From the NCBI GenBank assembly GCA_947450475.1, contig CANFVK010000002.1:62001-126000 (forward strand): a stretch of DNA of 64,000 nucleotides, read 5' to 3'. Shown one piece after another: positions 1 through 8,760 of the stretch (position 1 is the stretch's first letter; each line of letters begins with the position of its first letter). A model generated the notes under the pieces. It did no database searches. It saw only the letters and a program-made list of their open reading frames with translations, and was not told the origin of the DNA. The position numbers were made by a program, and so were the translations under genes. This DNA is from Bacteriovoracaceae bacterium. Its GTDB lineage: Bacteria > Bdellovibrionota > Bacteriovoracia > Bacteriovoracales > Bacteriovoracaceae.

Positions 1-416
1 CAGCTTTCAGAGCGAATAAAAATAGCACTCACTAAACCACTTTGATCTTTGTGATGATATAAAAATCCTCCGGCCAAACTGACAGCACTACCAATTAATT
101 CAGTTTTATCTGGAACCACTCCGGTTTTAACAAAGACGACAGTGTTGCCAAGATCTCCACTATAAATGCGGGTGACTTGAGACAAAGAAGTATTGCTACT
201 TTTAAAGTTCTCTGGCATCAGCACGGGATTGAGAGCATGTTGAGTAAAAGTCAGATCGATTACAGACAAAGCCGCTGAGACATCGCGCTCGATATCTGGG
301 TATTGCTGAACTTTATAACTAAAGTCAGGGCTCGGTATTGGATCCTTCAAGGAAGCCGCCAAGGCACTAGAGATAGATATTAGGATTGCCGCATAAAACA
401 CTATTAGGATTTTCAT
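1..416 (-). CDS. Secreted protein of unknown function, C-terminus cut by window edge
   Basis: An open frame runs from an ATG at 416 to the left edge without a stop, giving the first 138 residues. The N-terminus MKILIVFYAAILISISS followed by ALA-A is a clear Sec signal peptide, so the product is exported to the periplasm or beyond. The visible mature part is rich in polar and beta-type segments with no cysteine and no motif I recognise. The neighbouring gene on the same strand is also secreted, but 58 bp separate them. The function cannot be named from this fragment. Confidence 0.7.
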   Translation of the reverse strand, partial: MKILIVFYAAILISISSALAASLKDPIPSPDFSYKVQQYPDIERDVSAALSVIDLTFTQHALNPVLMPENFKSSNTSLSQVTRIYSGDLGNTVVFVKTGVVPDKTELIGSAVSLAGGFLYHHKDQSGLVSAIFIRSES

Positions 417-474
417 AGAGAACTTTTCGGACATTAAAGAAATTTATTTACAAAAGAATAGCCGACAAAAACGT

Positions 475-975
475 TCACTTCTTTGGGATTAAGCAATTCA
501 CATCTTTGACTCCATTTAAAATCATCTGATCTCTATCTTCGAGACAAGTATCATGACCGTTGGAGTTTAAGTATGCAATGATACCAACGTGCTTGCTTAA
601 ATTTTTAAATTTCAGGTAAGCAAGTTTTGTATTGTTATAGGTGGTAAAAGTAAGAGCTTTTTGGGATTGGCAAGAAAATGGCTCTTGATCGTCATTGCCC
701 GAACATTTCCAATTCTCTTTTGAAAATTGCATGAATTTAGTTGCTCCGATCATTTTGCATTTTTTTTCACTAGGAGTTTCAAGGGCTAGAATAATCTTCT
801 GCTCATCTTCTCTATCTGTTTCAACCAAATTATTTTTCTTTTCATCAATACTTTTGGTGCAAAAAAAAAGTGCCGTGGCATTTTTCAATGCAGTATGTTT
901 ATGTTTCTTGTGAACTCGCGCCAAAACAAGGTTAGAGTTAAAGATAAAAAGTAAAAACATAATAATTTTGATCAT
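475..975 (-). CDS. Small secreted cysteine-containing protein, unknown function
   Basis: The start is placed at the ATG at 975 because an AGGTAG ribosome site lies just upstream and the protein then opens with a signal peptide (MIKIIMFLLFIFNSNLVLA). The longer frame from 1026 would bury that signal sequence. The mature protein is about 147 residues, basic at the front (RVHKKHKH), with six cysteines that could form disulfides in the periplasm. I see no known domain. It shares orientation with the truncated secreted gene to its left. Confidence 0.65.
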   Translation of the reverse strand: MIKIIMFLLFIFNSNLVLARVHKKHKHTALKNATALFFCTKSIDEKKNNLVETDREDEQKIILALETPSEKKCKMIGATKFMQFSKENWKCSGNDDQEPFSCQSQKALTFTTYNNTKLAYLKFKNLSKHVGIIAYLNSNGHDTCLEDRDQMILNGVKDVNCLIPKK

Positions 976-1169
976 ACTGACATCTACCTTAATGGACTCA
1001 CTATACTCATGTATTAGATGACTCAACTAAAGAATATCTACTTTTAAGAAAAATGACAAATTCTGAATTTGAAAGATATTTTTACGATTTTTCCCTAATT
1101 GATAAATTAATTGATCATAAAGTCATTTAAAGTTTCCCATTGTCTATTCGCTCTGGATAAAATTCAGAG

Positions 1170-2051
1170 ATGAAAAAACTAAGACAAATTGATAAGCGTA
1201 ACTTGCGTTACCACTACGGAAATATTTTTGGTATTACCCTTATTCATATCCTTGCCATAGCGGCTATTCCATTTTTTAATTGGAAGGCGCTGGGGGTTTG
1301 TTTATTTTTATTTTTTATCATCAGCCCTATTGGCGTCACTCTCACCTATCATAGACTGTTAAGCCATCGCTCTTTTAAAGTGCCAAGATGGTTTGAATAT
1401 ACTCTTGCCACAATTGGCGCGCTATCGGGTCAGGGGCCGGTCCTTATCTGGGTGGCCGAACATCGTTTGCATCACAATTTTTCCGACACCATAAAAGATC
1501 CTCACAGCGCCCATCATGGCGGATTTTGGTGGTCGCATGTCGTTCATCTTTTTTATCACAAAGCATTTGAAGACGATGTTAAACAATGGAGCCGGTACAT
1601 TCCCGATCTGTTCCGCCACCAATATTATCACTTCTTAAGTAAGTATAATTTTCTTATCGCTCTATCGATTGCGCCTCTTCTATATTTTTTGGGGGGATGG
1701 CCTTTTGTCATGTGGGGTATACCCATGAGAGTCGCTCTAATGTTGCATGTGACTTGGTTTGTAAACTCTGCCACTCACCGATTTGGATATAGAAATTTTG
1801 AAACCAAAGATGACTCCAGCAATGTCTGGTGGGTAGCCCTGCTTTCTGCCGGAGAAGGCTGGCACAACAATCATCATGCTCAAGCCAATTGTGCCATTCA
1901 CGGACGCATGTGGTGGGAGTTTGATTTAACTTGGCAAATGATTCGCTGCCTAGAAGCCATAGGGCTTGCCACTGATGTCAAGCGGCCAGTGCAATTTCAA
2001 GATGAGATTAACAATAAAGAGCAATTAGTAGAATTGCTCAAAGTCGTTTAA
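1170..2051 (+). CDS. Membrane acyl-CoA/acyl-lipid delta-9-type fatty-acid desaturase
   Basis: This is an integral-membrane di-iron desaturase that introduces a double bond into acyl chains. All three histidine boxes are present: HRLLSH at residues 61-66, HRLHH at 98-102 and HNNHH at 232-236. The spacing and flanks (EHRLHH, GEGWHNNHH) match the stearoyl-CoA desaturase/DesC family. Hydrophobic stretches near residues 20-60 and 160-200 form the membrane pairs. Length (293 aa) is normal for the bacterial family. The stop is only 2 bp from rbgA, so the two are probably cotranscribed. The likely role is control of membrane fluidity. The exact substrate (CoA, ACP or lipid) is not visible. Confidence 0.9.
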   Translation: MKKLRQIDKRNLRYHYGNIFGITLIHILAIAAIPFFNWKALGVCLFLFFIISPIGVTLTYHRLLSHRSFKVPRWFEYTLATIGALSGQGPVLIWVAEHRLHHNFSDTIKDPHSAHHGGFWWSHVVHLFYHKAFEDDVKQWSRYIPDLFRHQYYHFLSKYNFLIALSIAPLLYFLGGWPFVMWGIPMRVALMLHVTWFVNSATHRFGYRNFETKDDSSNVWWVALLSAGEGWHNNHHAQANCAIHGRMWWEFDLTWQMIRCLEAIGLATDVKRPVQFQDEINNKEQLVELLKVV

Positions 2052-2053
2052 AT

Positions 2054-2944
2054 ATGAAAAATGATGAATCTGAACAAATCAGCAAATCAAAAATAAATTG
2101 GTATCCAGGTCACATGGCCCGTGCCATTCGTGAAATAAAAGAAAAGCTAAAGTTAGTTGATATTGTTTTAGAAATTAGAGATGCTCGCGTGCCGCTAGTT
2201 TCAGGCAATCCAGTCTTATCGGAAACTCTTAGGCAAAAAAGTCACCTTATCGTTTTGAATAAATATAACTTAGCTGATCAAAAAATAATTCAACAATGGG
2301 ATACTTGGTTTAAAAAAGAAGGAACCCCTTTTATTTTTATTGATTGCTTTGATAAATCTTCAATCAAAAAAGTTCTCTCCCAGGCCCGTTCAATTGTTGA
2401 AGCAAAAAGAAAAGCCTCCAATCCAGATACTCCTTCACAGAAATCAAAACTAAAAATGATGGTCATCGGGCTCCCTAATACTGGCAAATCAACCATTATC
2501 AATCAGCTTGCTAATAGAACTGCTACAAAAACGGCTGATCGTCCAGGACAGACTCAAGTTCAGCAATGGATTGTCATCGATAAAGACTTAGACCTCCTTG
2601 ATACTCCAGGAGTTATGCCACCTTCGCTTGAAAAAGAAGAGCATGGTTTGTGGCTTAGTGCGATTCACGCAATTCCCGATGACATCGTGGGAGAAGAACT
2701 TCCTGCAAGATTTTTGATTAGTTTTTTTAAAGAGAAAAATTCTATTGAATTTATGAATCGCTACAAACTTAGTTCCCTAGAAAATTCAGTTGATGAAATT
2801 TTAGAGCAGATTGCCATTTTAAGAGGATGCATCAGGCAAAAAGGACTGAGCGATCTCGAACGAGTTTACAAATTAATTTTGATTGATTTTAGAAAAGGTG
2901 ATTTTGGCAAATGCTGTTTTGATCTTCCTCCAAAAATAAATTGA
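2054..2944 (+). CDS. rbgA: Ribosome biogenesis GTPase A (RbgA/YlqF)
   Basis: A circularly permuted GTPase of the YlqF/RbgA family, which assists late assembly of the large ribosomal subunit. The family signature WYPGHMARA is at residues 16-24. The permuted order is visible: the G4-like motif LNKYNLAD (68-75) precedes G1 GLPNTGKST (139-147) and G3 DTPG (183-186). A C-terminal helical domain follows. G4 reads NKYN rather than the usual NKxD, an oddity described in the findings. The gene starts 2 bp after the desaturase stop. Its stop codon overlaps a promoter for the next gene. Confidence 0.93.
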   Translation: MKNDESEQISKSKINWYPGHMARAIREIKEKLKLVDIVLEIRDARVPLVSGNPVLSETLRQKSHLIVLNKYNLADQKIIQQWDTWFKKEGTPFIFIDCFDKSSIKKVLSQARSIVEAKRKASNPDTPSQKSKLKMMVIGLPNTGKSTIINQLANRTATKTADRPGQTQVQQWIVIDKDLDLLDTPGVMPPSLEKEEHGLWLSAIHAIPDDIVGEELPARFLISFFKEKNSIEFMNRYKLSSLENSVDEILEQIAILRGCIRQKGLSDLERVYKLILIDFRKGDFGKCCFDLPPKIN

Positions 2945-2969
2945 TAAAAATAAATCTTCTCATTATAAT
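2941..2969 (+). promoter_or_regulatory. Sigma-70-type promoter for the 3008 gene
   Basis: TTGATA at 2941-2946 and a perfect TATAAT at 2964-2969 are separated by 17 bp. The -35 element lies over the rbgA stop codon. Transcription should begin near 2976, about 30 nt before the gene at 3008, which has an AGGGAG ribosome site. Confidence 0.6.
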
Positions 2970-3007
2970 TTCCTACCAATCAAGATTCTAATTAAAGGGA
3001 GCAATAC

Positions 3008-3475
3008 ATGGCGAAATATGAAATTATCGAAGGTGGTTCTAATTGCCACAAAATACAAAAAGCTTCATTTCGCAGCGACTTTATCGACATAGCCCTGGGA
3101 TCACCTGACATCGCGAAAAAAGGCTCTGAATTAGAATATAAAGTTCGGATGAATGCTGGTGATACCATTGTTTACAGTTGGACGATTTCAGGATTATCAG
3201 ACCCCGAATTGCTTCATTATGATCTTCACGGTGAAGAACCCGCAATGGGAGATACTGCCATCTCCAAAGTTGTTGAGTACATAAAAGGCAACGCCATTGA
3301 GTCACATGGAACGATGACGGCACTGATTCCCGGAGTGCATGGTTGGTATTTGCAGAATCGCTCAAAGCACCCCTTAATCGTTCACCTTAAGTTAAGTGGA
3401 TTCTATGAACTAGTTAACCCAGGTGAATATGGAAATCAATCTGAAATCAAGGCTAACATTTCATTGCTACCTTGA
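3008..3475 (+). CDS. Conserved hypothetical protein, soluble beta-rich
   Basis: A 155-aa protein with no signal peptide and a strong AGGGAG ribosome site. The C-terminal half (HGTMTALIPGVHGWYLQNRS at about 100-119, then a beta strand ending in LSGFYEL) resembles a short conserved proteobacterial family often annotated as transmembrane anchor-like, although this copy has no membrane segment. The GVHGWYxxNR motif looks like the core of a small beta sandwich that could bind a ligand. It has its own promoter at 2941-2969. Function is unknown. Confidence 0.7.
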   Translation: MAKYEIIEGGSNCHKIQKASFRSDFIDIALGSPDIAKKGSELEYKVRMNAGDTIVYSWTISGLSDPELLHYDLHGEEPAMGDTAISKVVEYIKGNAIESHGTMTALIPGVHGWYLQNRSKHPLIVHLKLSGFYELVNPGEYGNQSEIKANISLLP

Positions 3476-3481
3476 GACTAA

Positions 3482-5062
3482 TTAGCTGCTTGGGTCAATA
3501 ATTGGAGGAGTAGCTTCAAACATATTTATATTTGAATCTCCTGTACTGCATCTGAGTCTAACATAGAGAGTAGTGGAACCGCTAAATGCTGCATTCGGAA
3601 TATTTAAAACAGCTACTCCTTGGTGATATTCATTTAAAGTGTCACTGGTTAAACTAACGCCTGGTAAACCGAAACCAGAACCAGGGAGTAGAAGATCTGC
3701 ATTCGATAAAGCTATTTGAGCTTTATCACCACACTTACCTGGTGCCGTGTAATGAACTGTTAAATTTATATCAGATCCACTAAAATTAGTTGTGACAAAA
3801 TAGATTTGTGGAGCAGGGACAACTAAGTTTGATATATTAGAATCCCCAGTAGCACAACTCAGTTGGAAATCATAACTTCCCGTAGTAAGCGCATTGCTCC
3901 AGCCTTGTAGATGAGCTACTCCTTGTCGATATTCATTGAGCGAGTCACTGACCAGATTCAAGATCCCAAAAGCTAAAGATGGAGTGACTCGAAAGCCGCT
4001 AGCGCATGGACTAGATGCCGTATAATTCAAACTGACGTCAACATATCCTCCTGAGTAGACTGAAGCAATTGAATCAATATGGGGAGCACCAGTCTGAGCA
4101 ATAATGGTATCTCGTTCACCATCAATGACCGCAGCTATTTTTTCTCCACTAGCAGACGAGGCTACAGCTCTCCAATTTTTACTTAAGCCTTTAGCTGCCC
4201 AATTCACACCAGAATCACTTGATTGATAGATATCTCCACTTATTTCAGTGGCCGCAACCAGATGAGTTCCATCAGATGAACTGGCGACACTTTTCCATAA
4301 CCGACTTGAATCTCTGGCCGTCCAATTTAATCCTGAATTTGAAGAAGTATAAATAGAATCGCCACTAGCAACCGCTACTAATTTAGCTCCATCTGCAGAA
4401 GATGCTACTGAACGCCAAGCTTTAATTGGTCCCACCGAATCCCAATGTTCTCCAGAATCAATTGAGGTATAGATTGCGCCATTGTTTTCTGCCGCAATAA
4501 AATGAGTCCCATCAGCAGAAGTTGCCACTGCGATCCAGTCTTTATCACTTTTAACTGCAGTTGCCCAATTAGATCCATAATCTTTCGAGACAATAATACC
4601 ACTATGATTTCCACCAACTGCAATAAGGGTACTGCCATCTGAAGATGATGCTACAGAGTTGCAGCCGGGGGAATTTTTACTTTCGCTCCAAATGGTGCCG
4701 GAATTAATTGAGGTGTATATTATTCCATTGGCTTCGCAAGCCACGAGCTTTACGCCATCATCTGATGATGCAACAGCTGACCATTCTTTAGTAAGTCGAT
4801 GAGAAGTCCACTGAGCTCCAGCATTAATTGAGGTGTAAACTTTGCCATGTTTTTTAACAGCGACTAATTTATTGCCATCAGCAGAAGAAGCGACCCCCTG
4901 CCAACTGTCATTGGGATCGAGTCCTTCCCAAGTAAAGCTATTGGTAGAATTAACAATAGTCGTGTTTATGGTATTGGTGCTTGAACTAAAGCATCCTGAT
5001 AAACTCACGATAATCAAAAGATGAAAAAAATAAATTGCTGAAAATTTTTTAGCAGAATCCAT
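3482..5062 (-). CDS. Lipoprotein with seven-bladed BNR/YCF48-like beta-propeller and two C-terminal beta repeats
   Basis: The N-terminus carries a lipobox, LSGC, with lipidated Cys24. Residues about 48-330 hold seven tandem repeats of about 41 residues, each with a core like W-x-x-VASSADGxKLVA followed by xIYTSxxSGxxW. This matches a seven-bladed propeller of the BNR/Ycf48 type. Two further repeats of about 90 residues follow, each containing a SD(S/T)LNEY(R/H)QGVA core and a closing GDSNI motif. The protein is probably anchored on the outer membrane and displays the propeller to the periplasm or surface. Binding partner is unknown. It converges with the 3008 gene, with 6 bp between them. Confidence 0.82.
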   Translation of the reverse strand: MDSAKKFSAIYFFHLLIIVSLSGCFSSSTNTINTTIVNSTNSFTWEGLDPNDSWQGVASSADGNKLVAVKKHGKVYTSINAGAQWTSHRLTKEWSAVASSDDGVKLVACEANGIIYTSINSGTIWSESKNSPGCNSVASSSDGSTLIAVGGNHSGIIVSKDYGSNWATAVKSDKDWIAVATSADGTHFIAAENNGAIYTSIDSGEHWDSVGPIKAWRSVASSADGAKLVAVASGDSIYTSSNSGLNWTARDSSRLWKSVASSSDGTHLVAATEISGDIYQSSDSGVNWAAKGLSKNWRAVASSASGEKIAAVIDGERDTIIAQTGAPHIDSIASVYSGGYVDVSLNYTASSPCASGFRVTPSLAFGILNLVSDSLNEYRQGVAHLQGWSNALTTGSYDFQLSCATGDSNISNLVVPAPQIYFVTTNFSGSDINLTVHYTAPGKCGDKAQIALSNADLLLPGSGFGLPGVSLTSDTLNEYHQGVAVLNIPNAAFSGSTTLYVRLRCSTGDSNINMFEATPPIIDPSS

Positions 5063-5179
5063 AAAAATATAGCCTAGATCAATTCAGTTTTTTTACTTTA
5101 TCGGTCAACAAGGCAACATGCTTGATGCTTTTAATTTAGGGATTATTTAAGGTGTTGTGAATATTACTTTAGTACTTCA

Positions 5180-5947
5180 CTATTGTTTATTGCAGTAAGG
5201 ATTTTGCTTGATAAGATTTCCGATTGTGCCGCCATCTTTACGACGAAGATGCTCCCAATATGATTTAGATTTCGATCCCCAAAGTTCACCACTAGTGCGA
5301 TAAATTCCCTGTGAGCCGTTCAATAGATCACCCATAATATCAAGTCCACATCGAATGTTGGAATTTGGCTCAAGAATATTTTTGGCCCCACAATTTTCTC
5401 CCCGCCAAGATCGCATAGATGGTCTTTCATCTAATTGGTAAAGTCCTGTGGCAACGCCGTTGGTAGCATTGCGGTTGCGAGCAGTCGGAATACATTTTGA
5501 TTCAACGTGAGCAATGGCCGCCATTGTCCAAACCCAAAAATGCTTTTTTTCGTCATGGTTCATGATCTCCCACTTAGGACAAGTATTAATTCCTTGGAAC
5601 ATACCAGGTAAATCATTTTTAAAAAAAATAGAATGAGTCCCTTTTTCATCTAGGTATTGGGAAATGACATTTCCCCAAGGCCCATAGCCCTTGCTACTAT
5701 CTTCTGAAATAAAGTTTTCACATTTTGCACCATCTTTACTGAAAGTATTTGATAAAGGTGGACATTCCAATGGCATACCCTTGATCGCAGCGATGCACAC
5801 GCGAGGAGCTTCTCCAAATTTTTTAGTTGATTTAGAAAACTCCTTCAAGCACTTCTTGAAACCTTCTTCACTAGTAGAGTTACAAGCTTCAAAATCGATA
5901 GCATATGAATTTAAACTGAAAATAAGAAGCAGAGTGATGAATTTCAT
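5180..5947 (-). CDS. Secreted SLT/lysozyme-fold protein (putative lytic transglycosylase)
   Basis: A 255-aa protein with a signal peptide (MKFITLLLIFSLNSYA). The C-terminal half has the layout of an SLT-type lysozyme fold: IAHVESKC with a candidate catalytic Glu149, then GVATGLYQLDE (164-174) in the place of the usual G-xx-GLMQ motif, and NSNIRCGLDIM near 196-205 matching the late SLT helix motif. The likely action is cleavage of peptidoglycan glycan strands in the periplasm. Several cysteines suggest disulfides. It overlaps the upstream gene by 4 bp, so they form a two-gene unit. Assignment rests on motif order, not on strong overall similarity. Confidence 0.7.
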   Translation of the reverse strand: MKFITLLLIFSLNSYAIDFEACNSTSEEGFKKCLKEFSKSTKKFGEAPRVCIAAIKGMPLECPPLSNTFSKDGAKCENFISEDSSKGYGPWGNVISQYLDEKGTHSIFFKNDLPGMFQGINTCPKWEIMNHDEKKHFWVWTMAAIAHVESKCIPTARNRNATNGVATGLYQLDERPSMRSWRGENCGAKNILEPNSNIRCGLDIMGDLLNGSQGIYRTSGELWGSKSKSYWEHLRRKDGGTIGNLIKQNPYCNKQ

Positions 5948-6366
5948 TTAGCTACACTCCTTTTATATTCGCAATAAAAGTGAGATTTACTTAGAAGTCC
6001 TGAAACGAAACTAAAATCATAAGTCAGTAGATCTTTCTTGAGACTTAAGATCTCAATTACTTGTCCATTTTCATGAGCATCTGCACAAAAACTTCGCAAG
6101 GTTGAAATTTTTATGATTGTTACAGATTTTTCATATTTAGTAAGGTAAGTGCAACCACCTTCAACCACTTCTTTTGCTTCACCTTGCTCTTTTTCACCAA
6201 GCATCCAAACATGGCTGGAACCAAACATCATGCGATTGTTTTTAAAATCAATATTTCCTACAGGGCAGGTTTTGGGGCCACTGAGAAGCTCGTAATCACC
6301 GATAAACGGCGATGCCCAGAGAGGGCAGGTCATTAAATAAAGGACAATAAAGAGAAAATATTTCAT
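5944..6366 (-). CDS. Small secreted protein, unknown function, coupled to SLT-like gene
   Basis: A 140-aa protein with a signal peptide (MKYFLFIVLYLMTCPLWA). The mature part is about 120 residues with five cysteines and short beta-type segments. No known domain is seen. Its stop overlaps the start of the SLT-like gene by 4 bp (ATGA), implying translational coupling. It could therefore be an inhibitor, chaperone or partner of that putative wall enzyme, which is inference from position only. Confidence 0.65.
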   Translation of the reverse strand: MKYFLFIVLYLMTCPLWASPFIGDYELLSGPKTCPVGNIDFKNNRMMFGSSHVWMLGEKEQGEAKEVVEGGCTYLTKYEKSVTIIKISTLRSFCADAHENGQVIEILSLKKDLLTYDFSFVSGLLSKSHFYCEYKRSVAK

Positions 6367-6492
6367 TCATTTATAGTAAGGATATTCTGTAAAAATTGGT
6401 AGATAAAATTAATCCCAATTTTATCAATTTTGCTTTTCATTATTAAAATAAAATGGTTAAAGGACCCATCAATAAATAAAAAGGGAGTAAAA

Positions 6493-6840
6493 ATGAAAAA
6501 GCTGGTTTTGTTTTGTCTTTTAGGACTTGCTGTAAATACTTTTGCGTTTGAATGTGTTCAACAAGAAGCTCAATTTATTGGAAATGTTTCTAGCTTATAT
6601 ATTTATCAAGACGATTATGCCCAAATTGGACAATGTCATTTCAAGCTAAATATCATGAGAGATAACTATCGCCCAAGTATGGTTCCTGGGTGTGCTTTAG
6701 ATTATAACGAAGTTCTTAATACCACTTTTTCCTATGACTACTTTCGCATTCCTGGACTTTCAACATGTCCAGTAAGAAGTGAAGGACAGGAAATATCAGG
6801 CTATCTCGTTAAAAAGAACGGTAAAATAATCATCGAATAA
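6493..6840 (+). CDS. Small secreted cysteine-containing protein, unknown function
   Basis: The ATG at 6493 is chosen over an upstream in-frame start at 6430 because it has an AAGGGAG ribosome site and opens directly into a signal peptide (MKKLVLFCLLGLAVNTFA). The product is 115 aa. After cleavage it begins with FECVQQEAQF and has four further cysteines, which suggests a disulfide-stabilised periplasmic protein. No family is recognised. The next gene converges 9 bp downstream. Confidence 0.65.
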   Translation: MKKLVLFCLLGLAVNTFAFECVQQEAQFIGNVSSLYIYQDDYAQIGQCHFKLNIMRDNYRPSMVPGCALDYNEVLNTTFSYDYFRIPGLSTCPVRSEGQEISGYLVKKNGKIIIE

Positions 6841-6849
6841 ACCTGTTAA

Positions 6850-7890
6850 CTATTCAAGGCAAGAAAGCACGATCTTTCCTGTAGTCTGTCCAGATTCAAT
6901 CGCCCTATGTGCCTCACCGACTTCTTCAAAAGGAAAAATGGTGACACTAGGGCCTGATATTTTTTTGGAATCAATCAGCTCAATTAAATGCACCATCCCC
7001 TGACGAATCATTTCCTTTTTATCAAACAAATAAGAAAGATTAAAAGTAATTAAACTTTTATTTTGCTCTGTCATATTCAGTGGATTAAAGCTCGGCGTTT
7101 TCAAATAGGTCCAAACCAATTGAAAATAATTTAATTTACCTCCTTGCTTTGGAAGCATGGAATGAAAGCCGTAGCACAGAAGTTTTCCAGAAGGAGCCAA
7201 ATGATCATAACTGTCTTTTAAAGTTGAAGCTCCATTGGCGTCTAGAATGACATCAAAACCATTGGGAGAAATGCGCTCGGCCTCTCGCCAAAGACTTTGA
7301 GTAGACTTATCAATAACGTAGTTTGCTCCTAGTTTTTTTGCCACCTCCACTTTATGAGAGGAGCCAACAATGCCGATACTTTCATGCCCCATAAAACGAC
7401 AAAGCTGCAAGAGAGCACTTCCAACTCCCCCCGCACAGGAGTGAATAAGAATTTTAGCATTAGCCGGGATGATAATATTTTGAAAGAGCGCATGGTAGGC
7501 TGTGAGATAAACCGCAGGAAAAGCCGCCGCCTGCTCCAAACTCAATTCTATGGGCACCCTGAAGACCATTTCTTCATCTAGAGCGATATGAGTAGTGTAG
7601 GCTCCAAAACGAGTTATGCCAAAAACCCGATCTCCAACTTTATACTTTGTCACTTGAGATCCAACTTGCTCTATGATGCCAGATAGTTCAAAGCCCGGCG
7701 TAATTGGCCAGCCGACATATTCTTTGGCCGAAGAGTACACTCCCCAACGAACTAAAACATCAGCGTAATTAATTCCAATAAAACTGACTTTAATTAAAAC
7801 TTCAGTTGCTTGAATTTGTGGAATTTTTTCTTCAATGATGATCAATTGCCGACAGTCACCAGCTTTATTGATTATAATTTTTTTCACCAC
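6850..7890 (-). CDS. Zinc-independent MDR-family oxidoreductase, VAT1/quinone-reductase-like
   Basis: A 346-aa medium-chain dehydrogenase/reductase. The N-terminal catalytic GroES-like domain has GINYADVLVRWG and GDRVFGITRFGAYT. The nucleotide-binding Rossmann fold has HSCAGGVGSALLQL, which replaces the AAAGGVG motif of quinone oxidoreductases. The sequence CYGFHSMLPKQGGKLNYF in the middle is typical of the VAT1-like branch. It lacks the zinc-ligand pattern of alcohol dehydrogenases. The expected chemistry is NADPH-dependent reduction of quinones or enones in the cytoplasm. It appears monocistronic. Confidence 0.85.
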   Translation of the reverse strand: MVKKIIINKAGDCRQLIIIEEKIPQIQATEVLIKVSFIGINYADVLVRWGVYSSAKEYVGWPITPGFELSGIIEQVGSQVTKYKVGDRVFGITRFGAYTTHIALDEEMVFRVPIELSLEQAAAFPAVYLTAYHALFQNIIIPANAKILIHSCAGGVGSALLQLCRFMGHESIGIVGSSHKVEVAKKLGANYVIDKSTQSLWREAERISPNGFDVILDANGASTLKDSYDHLAPSGKLLCYGFHSMLPKQGGKLNYFQLVWTYLKTPSFNPLNMTEQNKSLITFNLSYLFDKKEMIRQGMVHLIELIDSKKISGPSVTIFPFEEVGEAHRAIESGQTTGKIVLSCLE

Positions 7891-8033
7891 AACCCCCTGT
7901 TAACATTTTTTCAATCATCAGTTGCTTGAATAAAATTTCAAAAAGATAAATTTAGAATTTTTAGTTATTACTCAAAGGCACAGAAATCTCTTGCTGAATC
8001 TCCATAGATGTCACCATTGTCATTAACTCGATA

Positions 8034-8057
8034 GAAAAAGCCCCTCTTGCAAGGGGC
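8034..8057 (-). terminator. Rho-independent terminator of the 8071-8760 gene
   Basis: Read on the minus strand, GCCCCTT-GCAA-GAGGGGC forms a seven-pair stem with a four-base loop (8040-8057), followed directly by TTTTTCT. It lies 13 bp past the stop of the gene at 8071-8760. This is the clearest intrinsic terminator in the left half of the window. Confidence 0.8.
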
Positions 8058-8070
8058 ATTCTTAAAGAAA

Positions 8071-8760
8071 TTATTGGCAGGCTTGTACTTTAATTCCGTA
8101 ATTACACCTAAACGATGATCCCACCGCTTTGACTGCATTGAACTCCGCTTCTGTTTTATTTCTTCCTTTCCCTGAAAGAACAAACTTAAGATCTACATTG
8201 CCTTGAAAATCTTTACATCCGGCCAAGCAAAAAGAATTCTCAACGTTAGTTCTTATTTCTTCGGTTTTTACAGTTGAAATTCCAAAACTACAACTAAACC
8301 TTGCTGCCAACTTTTGTTTTGCTAAAAATTCAGCTTCTAGTTGCATTGAACCTGTTGCTTCACTTATCAACTTTAAATCAATTCCACCCTGAAAATCTTT
8401 ACAACCAGCATATGAGAAAAATCCCAACGATGAATCTCTTGGATCTCTTGGATCTCGGTGATCGCGATCATGGTCCCGTGAAGCTTGATCAAGCCTGTCG
8501 CGAAGAGCAAGATTTTCTTTGCGTAGATTATCATTTTCAAACCGCAGTCGATCGAGCTCTCTTTGATCCACTTGGCTTCTTTGGCAGATTTGTAGTTGGG
8601 TTCTGGTAAAATCTAAATCTTGTAAACAAACGCGAAGTTGGTCGTTGCCGTAGCCACCGTTTCCAGGAAAGGGCCCTCTTCTTCCGCCGCGATCACCCAT
8701 GTCTGCAAAAGCCGAAGAGCACAATAGAAGTGATAAACTGATTGTAAGCATTTTTTTCAT
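8071..8760 (-). CDS. Secreted protein with coiled coil and duplicated cysteine-bearing domain
   Basis: A 229-aa protein with a signal peptide (MKKMLTISLSLLLCSSAFA) and a GAGGGAG ribosome site. After a Gly/Arg-rich stretch (22-40) comes a coiled coil (about 45-92), then a charged DRDHRDPRDPRDSS linker. The rest is two tandem copies of a domain of about 55 residues. Each begins with AGCKDFQGxxDLK, contains EAEF and an Ala/Lys helix, and closes with a FxCxxGI motif. The domain is not one I recognise. The layout suggests an oligomeric periplasmic or surface binding protein. An intrinsic terminator follows at 8034-8057. Confidence 0.7.
   Translation of the reverse strand: MKKMLTISLSLLLCSSAFADMGDRGGRRGPFPGNGGYGNDQLRVCLQDLDFTRTQLQICQRSQVDQRELDRLRFENDNLRKENLALRDRLDQASRDHDRDHRDPRDPRDSSLGFFSYAGCKDFQGGIDLKLISEATGSMQLEAEFLAKQKLAARFSCSFGISTVKTEEIRTNVENSFCLAGCKDFQGNVDLKFVLSGKGRNKTEAEFNAVKAVGSSFRCNYGIKVQACQ

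Noticed and set aside
1053-1130. 25-codon plus-strand frame beginning MTNSEFERYFYDFS
   Set aside because: Too short, no good ribosome site and no coupled neighbour; could be a relic but cannot be supported.
7968-8183. A 71-codon minus-strand frame reaching past the stop of the 8071 gene
   Set aside because: It runs through the intrinsic terminator stem at 8034-8057 and overlaps the clearly coding 8071-8760 gene in another frame; no ribosome site.
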